From Streptomyces sp. NBC_00376 (GTDB lineage: Bacteria > Actinomycetota > Actinomycetes > Streptomycetales > Streptomycetaceae): 64,000 bases of DNA. The position numbers and the translations under genes were made by a program. Below, piece by piece: positions 9,203 to 17,571 of the stretch. The DNA lies in NCBI RefSeq assembly GCF_036077095.1, contig NZ_CP107960.1, positions 5,580,001 to 5,644,000 of the forward strand, in the 5' to 3' direction. Within the stretch, counting starts at the first letter, position 1. Every line of letters starts with the position of its first letter. Below the pieces are notes generated by a model, which worked only from the letters and a program-made list of their open reading frames with translations, ran no database searches and was not told where the DNA came from.

Positions 9203-10123
9203 TCAGAGCCGCTTGAGCACGGCCTGCTTGGCGGCGGTGAACTCGTCGTCGGTGAGAACCCCGGCGCGGTGGAGATCGCCGAGCTCGCGCAGCCGGCGCA
9301 GCAGGGCGTCGTGATCGTCGCCGGACGGCGCGGGTTCCGCGGGTGCGGCCAGGGGCGCGATCTCCGGAGCCGCGGTGGTGGCGCCTTCGAGAGCCCCGGC
9401 CGGCCCCGTCGTCCTCGCCGCCGTGCCGGGCAGCCGTACGAGCACCGCCGCCGCGACCAGCACCGCCGTGTGCTCCTTCTTGGACAGCCCCCACAGGTCC
9501 AGCGAGTACTGGTCGTACTCGGCGGCCGGGGCCGGTGCCGCCCCCTCGCCCCGTACGAAGCGCAGATGCCCGTTCTCCAGGCCGATGGCGGGCACCCAGT
9601 GCACGCCGGTCACCTCCGACACCGGGAACGAGACCGGGCCGCCCGACGTCTTGACCTCCTTGGCCTTCCAGTTCCAGGTGAGGCGGACGGTCTCCCCGTC
9701 GAACGAGGCCGTGCCGTCCCCGCCGCCGCCGGCGACCGGCACCGCGGGCCCCGGCAGCAGGAACTCGTCCACCGCCCCGTTGGGCACCTGCTCGACCAGC
9801 AGGGCGTTGCGCACCTCGTCGACGAAGTACTCGGCCACCCCGGTCCGGTCCTTCTCCACGGCCAGCTGGTAGGGGTCCGCAGCGTCCTTGAGCCGGCCGT
9901 CCGCCGCCCGCAGGACCGGGCACGCGCCGTCGCGCAGCCGCAGTCGCAGCCGGCCGCCCTTGCGGTCCGGCTCGAAGGAGATCCCCGCCAACGCCGCCAG
10001 CGGGACGACGCATTCGCCCAGCCCCTCCCGGAGCGGGTGGATGCCCTTGCCCCGGCCCGGTGTGATCCGTACCGATTCGCCGTCGAAGGTCCAGGTTCCG
10101 TCGCGCTGGATTATTTCCGCCAT
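9203..10123 (-). CDS. DUF4429 protein with C-terminal SHOCT domain
   Basis: A 306-residue protein with two related domains: residues 1-130, beginning DGTWTFDGESVRITPG, and about 150-250, beginning ASFDGETVRLTWNW with VTGVHWVPAIGLENGHLRF. This is the DUF4429 pattern, possibly a PH-like fold. The end (LLRRLRELGDLHRAGVLTDD) is a SHOCT oligomerisation motif. The ATG at 10123 begins the first domain; an open extension upstream has no conserved sequence. No signal peptide. Function unknown. Confidence 0.85.
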   Translation of the reverse strand: MAEIIQRDGTWTFDGESVRITPGRGKGIHPLREGLGECVVPLAALAGISFEPDRKGGRLRLRLRDGACPVLRAADGRLKDAADPYQLAVEKDRTGVAEYFVDEVRNALLVEQVPNGAVDEFLLPGPAVPVAGGGGDGTASFDGETVRLTWNWKAKEVKTSGGPVSFPVSEVTGVHWVPAIGLENGHLRFVRGEGAAPAPAAEYDQYSLDLWGLSKKEHTAVLVAAAVLVRLPGTAARTTGPAGALEGATTAAPEIAPLAAPAEPAPSGDDHDALLRRLRELGDLHRAGVLTDDEFTAAKQAVLKRL

Positions 10124-10155
10124 GCGGCAGATTCTGTCAGCCCGCGTGACAGGGA

Positions 10156-10171
10156 AGTGGTCTACACCTTG
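10156..10171. promoter_or_regulatory. DasR-responsive element (dre) before the GH20 gene
   Basis: AGTGGTCTACACCTTG closely matches the dre consensus ASTGGTCTAGACCAST, lying about 90 bp before the hexosaminidase start. DasR is the GntR regulator of chitin/GlcNAc use, released by glucosamine-6-phosphate. GH20 genes are known members of its regulon. Confidence 0.8.
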
Positions 10172-10259
10172 ACCACGCGTGAGGCGCACGATACGCATGG
10201 TGATGGTTCGGATGTTCAGGAGCTCCACAGGTGTGAACCCGTCGAAAGGGACCCGGCTT

Positions 10260-11888
10260 GTGAGACTGCACAGGACACAGCGCACCGCCCTTCCCCGCCT
10301 TCTCGGCTCGCTGCTGCTCGTCACGGCGGCCGGGATCTCCGGTATCGGCGCGGCGGCGGAGGGAGCGGCGGCGGACAGCGGCCCGGCCGCCGCCTCGCCC
10401 CGTCCGCTCGACCAGATCGTGCCCGCCCCCGCCGAGGCGAAGCCCGGCGGCACCCCGTACACCATCACGGCGGACACCAGGATCCGCGTCGACGGCTCCG
10501 GAGAGGCCCGGAAGGTCGGCGACTACCTGGCGGGCGTGCTGCGCCCGTCCACCGGATACGCCCTGCCGGTCACCGGCGACGCGGGCAACGGCATCCGGCT
10601 GCGCCTCGACCCCGGCAACGGTGAACTGGGCGCCGAGGGCTACCGCCTGAAGTCCAGCCGGGGCTCCGTCACCATCACCGCACGCGGCCCCGCCGGGCTC
10701 TTCCACGGCGTCCAGACGCTCCGGCAGCTGCTCCCGGCCGACGTGGAGAAGAAGAGCCCCCAGCAGGGGCCGTGGACCGTCGCGGGCGGCACGGTCACGG
10801 ACACGCCGCGCTACGCCTACCGCAGCGCGATGCTCGACGTCTCCCGGCACTTCTTCTCGGTCGGCGAGGTCAAGCGGTACATCGACCAGCTCGCCCTCTA
10901 CAAGATGAACAAGCTCCATCTGCATCTCTCCGACGACCAGGGCTGGCGGATCGCCATCGACTCCTGGCCGCGGCTCGCCACGTACGGCGGCCAGACGGAG
11001 GTCGGCGGCGGCCCCGGCGGCTACTACACCAAGGACGACTACAAGGAGATCGTCCGGTACGCGGCCTCCCGCTATCTGGAGGTCGTCCCGGAGATCGACC
11101 TGCCCGGCCACACCAACGCGGCACTCGCCTCGTACGCGGAGCTGAACTGCAACGGGGTCGCGCCGCCGCTGTACACCGGCACCAACGTCGGCTTCAGCTC
11201 GCTCTGCGTGCCGAAGGCCGTCACGTACGACTTCGTGGACGACGTGGTCCGCGAGCTCGCCGAGCTCACCCCCGGCAAGTACCTCCACATCGGCGGCGAC
11301 GAGGCGCACTCCACCAGCCATGAGGACTACGTGGCCTTCATGGACAAGGCGCAGGCCATCGTCGGCAAGTACGGCAAGACCGTGATCGGCTGGCACCAGC
11401 TGACCGGGGGCACGCCGGTGAAGGGCGCGGTCGCCCAGTACTGGGGTTACGACAGGACGGGCGCCGCCGAGCGCGAGCAGGTCGCGGCCGCCGCCGCGAA
11501 CGGCACGAAGCTGGTGCTGTCCCCGGCCGACCGCAGCTACCTCGACATGAAGTACGACAAGGACACCAAGCTGGGCCTGGCCTGGGCCGGTTACGTCTCG
11601 GTGCAGCGCTCGTACGACTGGGACCCGGCGACGTACCTGGCCGGCGCCCCGGCGGAGTCGGTCCTCGGTGTCGAGGCGCCGCTCTGGTCGGAGACCCTGA
11701 GCAACAGCGACGAGATCGAGCAGATGGCGTTCCCCCGGCTGCCCGGGGTCGCGGAGCTCGGCTGGTCGCCCGCGGCCACGCACGACTGGGGCACGTACAA
11801 GGTGCGGCTGGGCGCGCAGGGGCCGAGGCTCTCGGCGCTGGGCATCAACTACTACCGGGCGCCGCAGGTCCCCTGGGCGGCTCAGTGA
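10260..11888 (+). CDS. Secreted beta-N-acetylhexosaminidase (GH20)
   Basis: A 542-residue chitobiase-type enzyme releasing terminal GlcNAc from chito-oligosaccharides. The GTG at 10260 is preceded by AAAGGG with 9-base spacing and gives a signal peptide (basic start, LLGSLLLVTAAGISGIGAAA). A GH20b-like N-domain (about 60-180) precedes the catalytic barrel. The catalytic pair Asp347-Glu348 is in HIGGDEAHS, and HLHLSDDQGWR and EIDLPGHTNA are conserved. A dre box upstream implies DasR repression. With the GH3 enzyme at 53 kb and glmS it fits chitin/peptidoglycan amino-sugar salvage. Upstream in-frame starts would disrupt the signal peptide. Confidence 0.93.
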   Translation: MRLHRTQRTALPRLLGSLLLVTAAGISGIGAAAEGAAADSGPAAASPRPLDQIVPAPAEAKPGGTPYTITADTRIRVDGSGEARKVGDYLAGVLRPSTGYALPVTGDAGNGIRLRLDPGNGELGAEGYRLKSSRGSVTITARGPAGLFHGVQTLRQLLPADVEKKSPQQGPWTVAGGTVTDTPRYAYRSAMLDVSRHFFSVGEVKRYIDQLALYKMNKLHLHLSDDQGWRIAIDSWPRLATYGGQTEVGGGPGGYYTKDDYKEIVRYAASRYLEVVPEIDLPGHTNAALASYAELNCNGVAPPLYTGTNVGFSSLCVPKAVTYDFVDDVVRELAELTPGKYLHIGGDEAHSTSHEDYVAFMDKAQAIVGKYGKTVIGWHQLTGGTPVKGAVAQYWGYDRTGAAEREQVAAAAANGTKLVLSPADRSYLDMKYDKDTKLGLAWAGYVSVQRSYDWDPATYLAGAPAESVLGVEAPLWSETLSNSDEIEQMAFPRLPGVAELGWSPAATHDWGTYKVRLGAQGPRLSALGINYYRAPQVPWAAQ

Positions 11889-11903
11889 GCTGACCGGGCC
11901 CGT

Positions 11904-11931
11904 CCGGCGACCGCGCGCCTCCGGTCGCCGG
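11904..11931. terminator. Hairpin after the GH20 gene
   Basis: CCGGCGACC and GGTCGCCGG form a 9-bp stem with a 10-base loop, 16 bp after the hexosaminidase stop and before the convergent gene end at 11997. Confidence 0.6.
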
Positions 11932-11996
11932 GCGGAATCGGTGCTCGCGCTCCGCTCGTCCCCTTCGCCCCCTTCGCCCGCGGCCGTCGTCGCCGC

Positions 11997-12356
11997 TCAC
12001 CAGACCAGCACCCCGCCGCCCACCGACCGGGCCCGCAGCGCGGCCCGGGTGATGTTGGCGAGCCGGGCCGTCACGTAGTCCTCCCCGTAGCCGCTGTGTG
12101 CACCGAGCTCCGCCGTGTGCCCGCGCATCAGCTCGCACTCGGCGAGGAAGTCCTCGACGTCCTCCGGCTGTACGTACAGGTCGTCGGCGGCCAGCTCGGG
12201 GAAGAACCGGGCCCCGATCGCCCGCGCGTGCTCCGAGCCCCAGAGCTTGGTCCGGCTGCTCTCGAACCCGGCCATGTCGCTGCCGTCCTCGGGGTCGTCG
12301 AGCAGTCTCAGCTTCCCCGGCTCGTCGTACACGAAGGTGTGCACCAGCAGTGTCAT
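11997..12356 (-). CDS. Hypothetical protein coupled to a GNAT gene
   Basis: A 119-residue acidic soluble protein beginning MTLLVHTFVYDEPGKLRLLDD. No catalytic motif or known domain is apparent. Its ATG overlaps the stop of the upstream acetyltransferase gene (ATGA at 12353-12356), so the two are translationally coupled and probably work together. Streptomyces-type codon use supports a real gene. Function unknown. Confidence 0.75.
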   Translation of the reverse strand: MTLLVHTFVYDEPGKLRLLDDPEDGSDMAGFESSRTKLWGSEHARAIGARFFPELAADDLYVQPEDVEDFLAECELMRGHTAELGAHSGYGEDYVTARLANITRAALRARSVGGGVLVW

Positions 12357-12994
12357 GCCCCGAACTCCCCACGGCAGCCTTCGAGTCCCTCGACGGTGAC
12401 CTCGATGCTCCGGCACTCCTCCCAGCGCGCCCGGTCCATCCGCAGCCGCTGCAGGGTGACGGGCACTCCCCGCACGGCGGCGACCGTGAGGCCGTCCGGC
12501 AGGTAGCCGAGCCGGCGCGAGACGCCCAGGGAGCGCGGGTTGTCGGTCATCGCGGCCGACACCGCGGTCCGGGCCCCGAGGCCGGCGAAGGCGAGATGCA
12601 GGGCGGCGGCCCGCATCTCGGTGCCGATGCCCCGGCCCTGGTGGGCCAGGCCCAGCCACGACCCGGTGCTGACCTGGCCGGTCACGGCGAAGTCCTCGGC
12701 CGTCAGGTCCTGCCGCCCGACCACCCTGCCCTCGTACAGCACGGCGAGACTCAGCGCCCAGTCCCGTACCGACCAGTCGGCGACGGTGGACAGCACGTGC
12801 TGGAGCACTGCCCTGCCGCGCTCCTCGGGCGGTACGTCGGTCCAGGGGACCGCGAACGGCATCTCGCCCGGCGCGTGCACCCCGCCGGCGGCGACCGACG
12901 CGAGGTCGTCCAGCAACTCCAGGTCGGGGAGGCGTAGTTCCAGGCGGGGTGTGCGGAGGCGGAGCCCGTACAGGGGCCAGTGCTGCGGCTTCAT
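12353..12994 (-). CDS. GNAT-family N-acetyltransferase
   Basis: A 213-residue RimJ/RimL-like acetyltransferase. RTPRLELRLPD is the first strand, and the acetyl-CoA pyrophosphate loop is in LGLAHQGRGIGTEMRAAAL (the usual Q/R-x-x-G-x-G/A). AMTDNPRSLGVSRRLGY is the typical region contacting the cofactor's pantetheine arm. The start was placed at MKPQHW, just before the domain; the Shine-Dalgarno is weak. The acceptor is unknown. Confidence 0.85.
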   Translation of the reverse strand: MKPQHWPLYGLRLRTPRLELRLPDLELLDDLASVAAGGVHAPGEMPFAVPWTDVPPEERGRAVLQHVLSTVADWSVRDWALSLAVLYEGRVVGRQDLTAEDFAVTGQVSTGSWLGLAHQGRGIGTEMRAAALHLAFAGLGARTAVSAAMTDNPRSLGVSRRLGYLPDGLTVAAVRGVPVTLQRLRMDRARWEECRSIEVTVEGLEGCRGEFGA

Positions 12995-13188
12995 GGACGG
13001 ACTCTGCCGGGCGGGACGGCGCACTGTCGAGCGGATTTCCCGGCCGGCCGCACCGCGGGCCCTTCCGCCGGCACGCCGCGCTCGCGTGCGTCGGCCACGG
13101 CCCGGGGGGCGCGAACGGGCGGGACTCCACGGCCGGGCGTCGCGAGCCGGGCGGGACTCCACGGCAGCGGCCCAGGAGCCGCGAACGG

Positions 13189-13644
13189 TCAGGGGCGCGG
13201 CCAGGGTCGGCCGGCCAGGCGTTCGATGTCGGTGTTGAAGCGCCTCAGGTAGGCGGCGAAGCCGGAGATGTCCTCGTCCGACCAGTTGGCCATGACCCGC
13301 TCCAGGGAGCCGACGAGGCCCTCGCGTTCCGCGTCGAGCATGCGGGCGCCCTCGTCGGTGATCCGGAACTTGCGGGCCATGCCGCCTTCGGGGTCCGGGA
13401 TGCGTTCCACGAGTCCGGCGCGCATGGCCGCCGCGGTCTGCCGGTTGAGGGTGGAGGCGTCGAGCCCGAAGGCGTCGCTGAGCTCACCGATCGACATCGG
13501 CCCCTGGACGCGGACGCGGCTGAGCAGGATGTAGGCGCTGCGGTCCATCAGGCCGTCCTTGCGCCGGCCGCCCTTGTTCTGCAGGAGGCCGTGACGGCTG
13601 AGGAGCATCTGCTCGTACTCGACCTCGTGTGTGGGCCTGGTCAT
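13189..13644 (-). CDS. MarR-family transcriptional regulator
   Basis: A 151-residue winged-helix repressor: dimerisation helices at both ends, a recognition region around MSIGELSDAFGLDASTLNRQ, and a wing with ERIPDPEGGMARKFRITDEG. AGGAGG lies 10 bases before the start. It is divergent from an MFS exporter, the classic arrangement for a repressor that responds to a compound the pump exports. The 159-bp spacer carries repeated CGATGCAT-type boxes, probably its operators. Confidence 0.92.
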   Translation of the reverse strand: MTRPTHEVEYEQMLLSRHGLLQNKGGRRKDGLMDRSAYILLSRVRVQGPMSIGELSDAFGLDASTLNRQTAAAMRAGLVERIPDPEGGMARKFRITDEGARMLDAEREGLVGSLERVMANWSDEDISGFAAYLRRFNTDIERLAGRPWPRP

Positions 13645-13709
13645 GCGCCTGCCGCCTCCTGTTGTCGTCCGGGCGTCCCGGCGTGATTCCGGATGTCGGC
13701 CGTTATTCT

Positions 13710-13788
13710 CCCACAGGTCTATGCAACATACATATAACGTGCTCGATGCATTAAGTGTGTACGATGCATAGTCTTCTTCCGATGTATA
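13710..13788. promoter_or_regulatory. marR/MFS divergent operator with three phased repeats
   Basis: CGATGCATT (13744), CGATGCATA (13762) and CGATGTATA (13780) start exactly 18 bp apart. A related TATGCAACATACATAT element lies upstream at about 13720-13735. The stretch is far less G+C-rich than its surroundings and contains palindromic ATGCAT cores. It is most likely the MarR operator array overlapping both promoters. Confidence 0.65.
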
Positions 13789-13803
13789 CCCGAGGAGTCC
13801 CGG

Positions 13804-15252
13804 ATGGGCGCGCCCCAGCCATCAACCCGCAGCGGCGGCGTAGTCGCCACGCTGGCCATCGCCGGCACCACTGCGGCGATCATGCAGACCCTGGTCACCC
13901 CGCTCATCGCGGAGCTGCCGCAGATCCTGAGCACCACCCCCTCGAACGCGGCGTGGGTGATCACCGTCACCCTGCTGGTGTCCGCCGTCTGCGTGCCCGT
14001 CTCCGGACGTCTGGGCGACATGGTCGGCAAGCGCCGGATGCTTCTCGTGTGCTCAGTGCCGCTGATCGTCGGCTCGGTGGTGTGCGCGCTCTCCTCGTCC
14101 GTCGTCCCCATGATCGTCGGCCGCGGTCTGCAGGGCATGGGCATGGGCGTACTGCCGCTCGGCATCGCCCTGCTGCGTGACGTGGTCCCGGCGGAGAAGC
14201 TCAGCTCCTCCATCGCACTGGTCAGCGCCTCCATGGGCATCGGCGGCGCGCTCGGCCTGCCGATCGCCGCGGCGGTCGCCCAGTACACGAACTGGCGGGT
14301 GCTGTTCTGGGGCTCGGCCGGCCTGGCCACCATGGTCGCGGTGCTGATCTGGTTCCTGATCCCCGATGTGCCGGCCGGCGCCAAGGGCCAGCGGTTCGAC
14401 GTGCTCGGTGCGCTCGGCCTCGGGGCGGGCCTGGTCTGCCTGCTGCTCGCGGTCTCCAAGGGCGCCGACTGGGGCTGGGGCTCGGCCACCACGCTCGGCC
14501 TGTTCGCCGCCGCCGTCGTCGTGCTGCTCGCCTGGGGCCTGTGGGAGCTGCGTACCCGCGACCCGCTGGTCGACCTGCGCACCACCGCGCGTCCGCGGGT
14601 GCTGATGACCAACCTCGCCTCCGTCTTCGTCGGCTTCGGCATGTACGCCAGCATGCTGATCGCGCCGCAGCTGCTCCAGCTGCCCTCCGCCACCGGCTAC
14701 GGCCTGGGCCAGTCGATGCTCGCGGCGGGCCTGTGGCTGGCGCCCGGCGGGATCATGATGATGATCGTCTCCCCGCTCGGCGGAAAGCTCATCGACGCCA
14801 GGGGCCCGAAGTTCACCCTGGTGTGCGGCATCCTGGTCATCGCGGTCGGCTACGGTCTGGCGCTGGTGCTCATGGGCTCCGCGTGGGGCCTGATGGTGGT
14901 GGGCATGGTGACCAGCAGCGGTGTCGGCCTGGCGTACGGTGCGATGCCCGCGCTGATCATGGGATCGGTCCCGCTGTCCGAGACCGCCGCCGCCAACGGC
15001 TTCAACACGCTGATGCGCTCGCTCGGTACGTCGATCGGCGCCGCGGTGATCGGCGTGGTCCTCTCCCAGATGACCGTCACCATGGGCGGCTACAGCCTCA
15101 CCTCCGAGAACGGCTTCCGTACCGGTCTCATGGTCGGCTGCGGCGTCGCCCTGGTGGCGGCGGTGATCGCCGCCGCCATCCCGGCCGCGCGACGCGCCGA
15201 GTCCGGCACCGGCGCCGACGCCGCCGTGGAACAGGCCACGGCCAAGGCCTGA
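13804..15252 (+). CDS. MFS drug-efflux transporter (EmrB/QacA type)
   Basis: A 482-residue polytopic membrane protein, about 14 predicted transmembrane helices. The loop 2-3 motif is SGRLGDMVGKRRML and motif C-like GASMGIGGALGLPIAA follows. GAGGAG lies 7 bases before the ATG. Proton-coupled export of hydrophobic compounds is the usual activity; the substrate is unknown. Divergent MarR control suggests induction by its own substrate. A stable hairpin follows the gene at 15321. Confidence 0.93.
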   Translation: MGAPQPSTRSGGVVATLAIAGTTAAIMQTLVTPLIAELPQILSTTPSNAAWVITVTLLVSAVCVPVSGRLGDMVGKRRMLLVCSVPLIVGSVVCALSSSVVPMIVGRGLQGMGMGVLPLGIALLRDVVPAEKLSSSIALVSASMGIGGALGLPIAAAVAQYTNWRVLFWGSAGLATMVAVLIWFLIPDVPAGAKGQRFDVLGALGLGAGLVCLLLAVSKGADWGWGSATTLGLFAAAVVVLLAWGLWELRTRDPLVDLRTTARPRVLMTNLASVFVGFGMYASMLIAPQLLQLPSATGYGLGQSMLAAGLWLAPGGIMMMIVSPLGGKLIDARGPKFTLVCGILVIAVGYGLALVLMGSAWGLMVVGMVTSSGVGLAYGAMPALIMGSVPLSETAAANGFNTLMRSLGTSIGAAVIGVVLSQMTVTMGGYSLTSENGFRTGLMVGCGVALVAAVIAAAIPAARRAESGTGADAAVEQATAKA

Positions 15253-15320
15253 CCTGCCCCGGACGCCCGGGCGTCCGGAAACGTACGAGATGCGAGCCGA
15301 CGACAACGCGTCGGCACCCC

Positions 15321-15363
15321 GGCCCCGTCAACCAGCCTCGCACTGCGACTGGTTGACGGGGCC
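15321..15363. terminator. 15-bp perfect hairpin after the MFS gene
   Basis: GGCCCCGTCAACCAG and its exact complement CTGGTTGACGGGGCC flank a 13-base loop, 68 bp after the transporter stop. It separates this gene from the next one on the same strand. Confidence 0.8.
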
Positions 15364-15474
15364 GCTCCGGTTCGTCACGTCGGGAGCGGCCGTCAGCACA
15401 TCGCCCCTTCCCTTCCCGGTAAGGTGGCAATCTTCGGCCGGCGTCAGCCTCCGGAGCCCTGAAGGCGAACGCCC

Positions 15475-16245
15475 ATGACACACTCCGCGCCGCGCCCCAC
15501 CCGCCGCCGCCTCGACGCCGCACTGGACGGCCTCGCGGTCACCTTCCGCGGAATGACCGCCCACCCCGACGAGAACAACTGCGAGTGCCACTGGGGCAGC
15601 GCCGAGGAACTCGCCCAGCTCAAGGTGGCGGACCGGGAGCTGGACCCCGACCTGCTGCGCCGCACCTGGAGCGCACCCGACTGGAGCGACCACCCCTCCG
15701 TGCTGCGCCGGATACTCCCTCAGTTCGCCCGGTTCCTCGTGACGGGCCACACCGACCCGTACCGCGACTCGGACGACATCGGCCGCTCGTTCGCCCGTGG
15801 CCGCTGGCAGCAGTGGCCCGCCGAACAGGCCGCAGCGGTACGGGAGTTCCTCGACGCCTGGTGGGCCGACACACTCGCCGACCCGGCCCCCGTCCTCTCC
15901 GCCCACGACCTCCTCGCCCTGATCGCCGAGGCGTCCGGCGAACTCCGTCCGTGGCTCGCCCACTGGGAGTCACAGTCCGGAACCACGGCCGACCAGCACC
16001 TCACCGCAGCCGCCGACCACTGGGAGTACGAGCTGCTCGGCGACAACCTCCCCTGGGATGCCTGGGATGCCCGGGACAACAGTCAGGAGAAGTGTGCCGA
16101 ACTGACGGCCTGGCTGCTCGACCACGCCCGCCCCCGGCTCGTCGCCCATGGAGCACCCGACGAACTCCTCCACCGGATAAGGCTCCTGGGCCTCACCGGC
16201 GACGCCCGCTGGGACGACCCCCACTGGCCCGGTCACAGCTACTGA
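15475..16245 (+). CDS. Uncharacterised soluble protein
   Basis: A 256-residue protein rich in Trp, His and acidic residues, with no signal peptide or membrane segment. The notable feature near the N terminus is ENNCECHWGS, with two cysteines and a histidine that could bind metal. The C-terminal half is helical (ELTAWLLDHARPRLVAHGA). I do not recognise a characterised family, but codon use and length support a real gene. It stands alone between two terminators. Confidence 0.75.
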   Translation: MTHSAPRPTRRRLDAALDGLAVTFRGMTAHPDENNCECHWGSAEELAQLKVADRELDPDLLRRTWSAPDWSDHPSVLRRILPQFARFLVTGHTDPYRDSDDIGRSFARGRWQQWPAEQAAAVREFLDAWWADTLADPAPVLSAHDLLALIAEASGELRPWLAHWESQSGTTADQHLTAAADHWEYELLGDNLPWDAWDARDNSQEKCAELTAWLLDHARPRLVAHGAPDELLHRIRLLGLTGDARWDDPHWPGHSY

Positions 16246-16283
16246 CGCACCGCGCCGCGCGACGGGCGGGCCGGACTCGGCCG

Positions 16284-16312
16284 CCGGCCCCGGAGAGGGG
16301 CTCCGGGGCCGG
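16284..16312. terminator. Convergent-gene terminator hairpin
   Basis: CCGGCCCCGGAG, loop AGGGG, CTCCGGGGCCGG: a perfect 12-bp stem between the gene ending at 16245 (plus) and acdH ending at 16374 (minus). Confidence 0.8.
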
Positions 16313-16373
16313 CCGGGCGAGCCGACCGTCCGTCTGCTCGCCCGACCGGCCCCGGAGCCGTGTCACCCGTACG

Positions 16374-17540
16374 TCAGGACGGCAGGCCCAGTTCGCGGGC
16401 GATCAGCATGCGCTGGACCTCGCTCGTGCCCTCGCCGATCTCCAGGATCTTGGAGTCGCGCCACATCCTGGCCACCGGGTACTCGTTCATGAAGCCGTAG
16501 CCGCCGTGGATCTGGGTCGCCTCGCGGGCGTTGTCCACCGCCACCGTCGAGGAGTACAGCTTCGCGATCGCGGCCTCCTTCTTGAAGGGTTCGCCCGCCA
16601 CCATGCGCGAGGCGGCGTCGCGCCAGCCGACGCGGGCCATGTGGGCGCGCATCTCCATGTCCGCGATCTTGAACTGGATGGCCTGGTTGGCGCCGATCGG
16701 GCGGCCGAAGGCGTGGCGCTCGGCGGCGTACTTGACCGACTCGTCGACGCAGCCCTGGGCCAGGCCCGTGGACAGGGCGGAGATGGCGATCCGGCCCTCG
16801 TCCAGGATGCGCAGGAACTGGGCGTAGCCGCGGCCCTCCTCGCCCAGCAGGTTCTCCAGCGGGACGCGGACGTCGGAGAAGGACAGCTCACGGGTGTCCG
16901 AGGCGTTCCAGCCGACCTTGGAGTACGGGGCCGCGACCGTGAAGCCGGGGGTGCCGGACGGCACGATGATCGAGGAGATGAGCGGGGCGCCGTTCTCCTT
17001 GCGGCCGGTCACCGCGGTCACCGTGACCAGCTCCGTGATGTCCGTACCGGAGTTGGTGATGAAGCACTTGGAGCCGTTGATCACCCACTCGCCGGTGGCC
17101 TCGTCGCGCACCGCCGTCGTCCGGGTGCCGCCCGCGTCCGAGCCGCCGTCCGGCTCGGTCAGGCCGAACGCGCCGAGCGCCTCGCCCGAGCAGAGCTTCG
17201 GCAGCCACCGCTGCTTCTGCTCCTCGGTGCCGAAGCGGTAGACCGGCATCGCGCCGAGCGAGACCCCGGCCTCCAGGGTGATCGCCACGGAGGAGTCGAC
17301 CCGGGCCAGCTCCTCCAGGGCGATCCCGAGGGCGAGGTAGTCGCCGCCCATGCCGCCGTACTCCTCGGGGAACGGGAGCCCGAACAGGCCCATCCGCCCC
17401 ATCTCCCGCACGATCTCGTACGGGAACTCGTGCCGTTCGTAGAAGTCGCCGATCTTCGGCGCGACCACGTCGTGCGCGAACTCCTCGACGGTGCGCCGCA
17501 GTTCCTCGTGTTCGGCGGTCAGCCGGTGGTCCAGGGACAT
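16374..17540 (-). CDS. acdH: Branched/short-chain acyl-CoA dehydrogenase
   Basis: A 388-residue FAD-dependent acyl-CoA dehydrogenase, last gene of a leucine/branched-chain catabolic operon. Landmarks are FGLTEPDGGSDAG (FAD/substrate region), KCFITNSGTD, and the C-terminal IHGGYGFMNEYPVAR then EIGEGTSEVQR. The Glu of EGT is the usual short/medium-chain catalytic base, unlike mammalian isovaleryl-CoA dehydrogenase. AAGGAG at 17552-17557 is 12 bases before the ATG at 17540; an in-frame GTG at 17552 overlaps that Shine-Dalgarno and is unlikely. Streptomyces AcdH in this context acts in valine, isoleucine and leucine degradation (established in S. coelicolor). Confidence 0.93.
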   Translation of the reverse strand: MSLDHRLTAEHEELRRTVEEFAHDVVAPKIGDFYERHEFPYEIVREMGRMGLFGLPFPEEYGGMGGDYLALGIALEELARVDSSVAITLEAGVSLGAMPVYRFGTEEQKQRWLPKLCSGEALGAFGLTEPDGGSDAGGTRTTAVRDEATGEWVINGSKCFITNSGTDITELVTVTAVTGRKENGAPLISSIIVPSGTPGFTVAAPYSKVGWNASDTRELSFSDVRVPLENLLGEEGRGYAQFLRILDEGRIAISALSTGLAQGCVDESVKYAAERHAFGRPIGANQAIQFKIADMEMRAHMARVGWRDAASRMVAGEPFKKEAAIAKLYSSTVAVDNAREATQIHGGYGFMNEYPVARMWRDSKILEIGEGTSEVQRMLIARELGLPS

Positions 17541-17571
17541 GGCAGGGGTCACTCCTTGTGGGAACGGGTGT

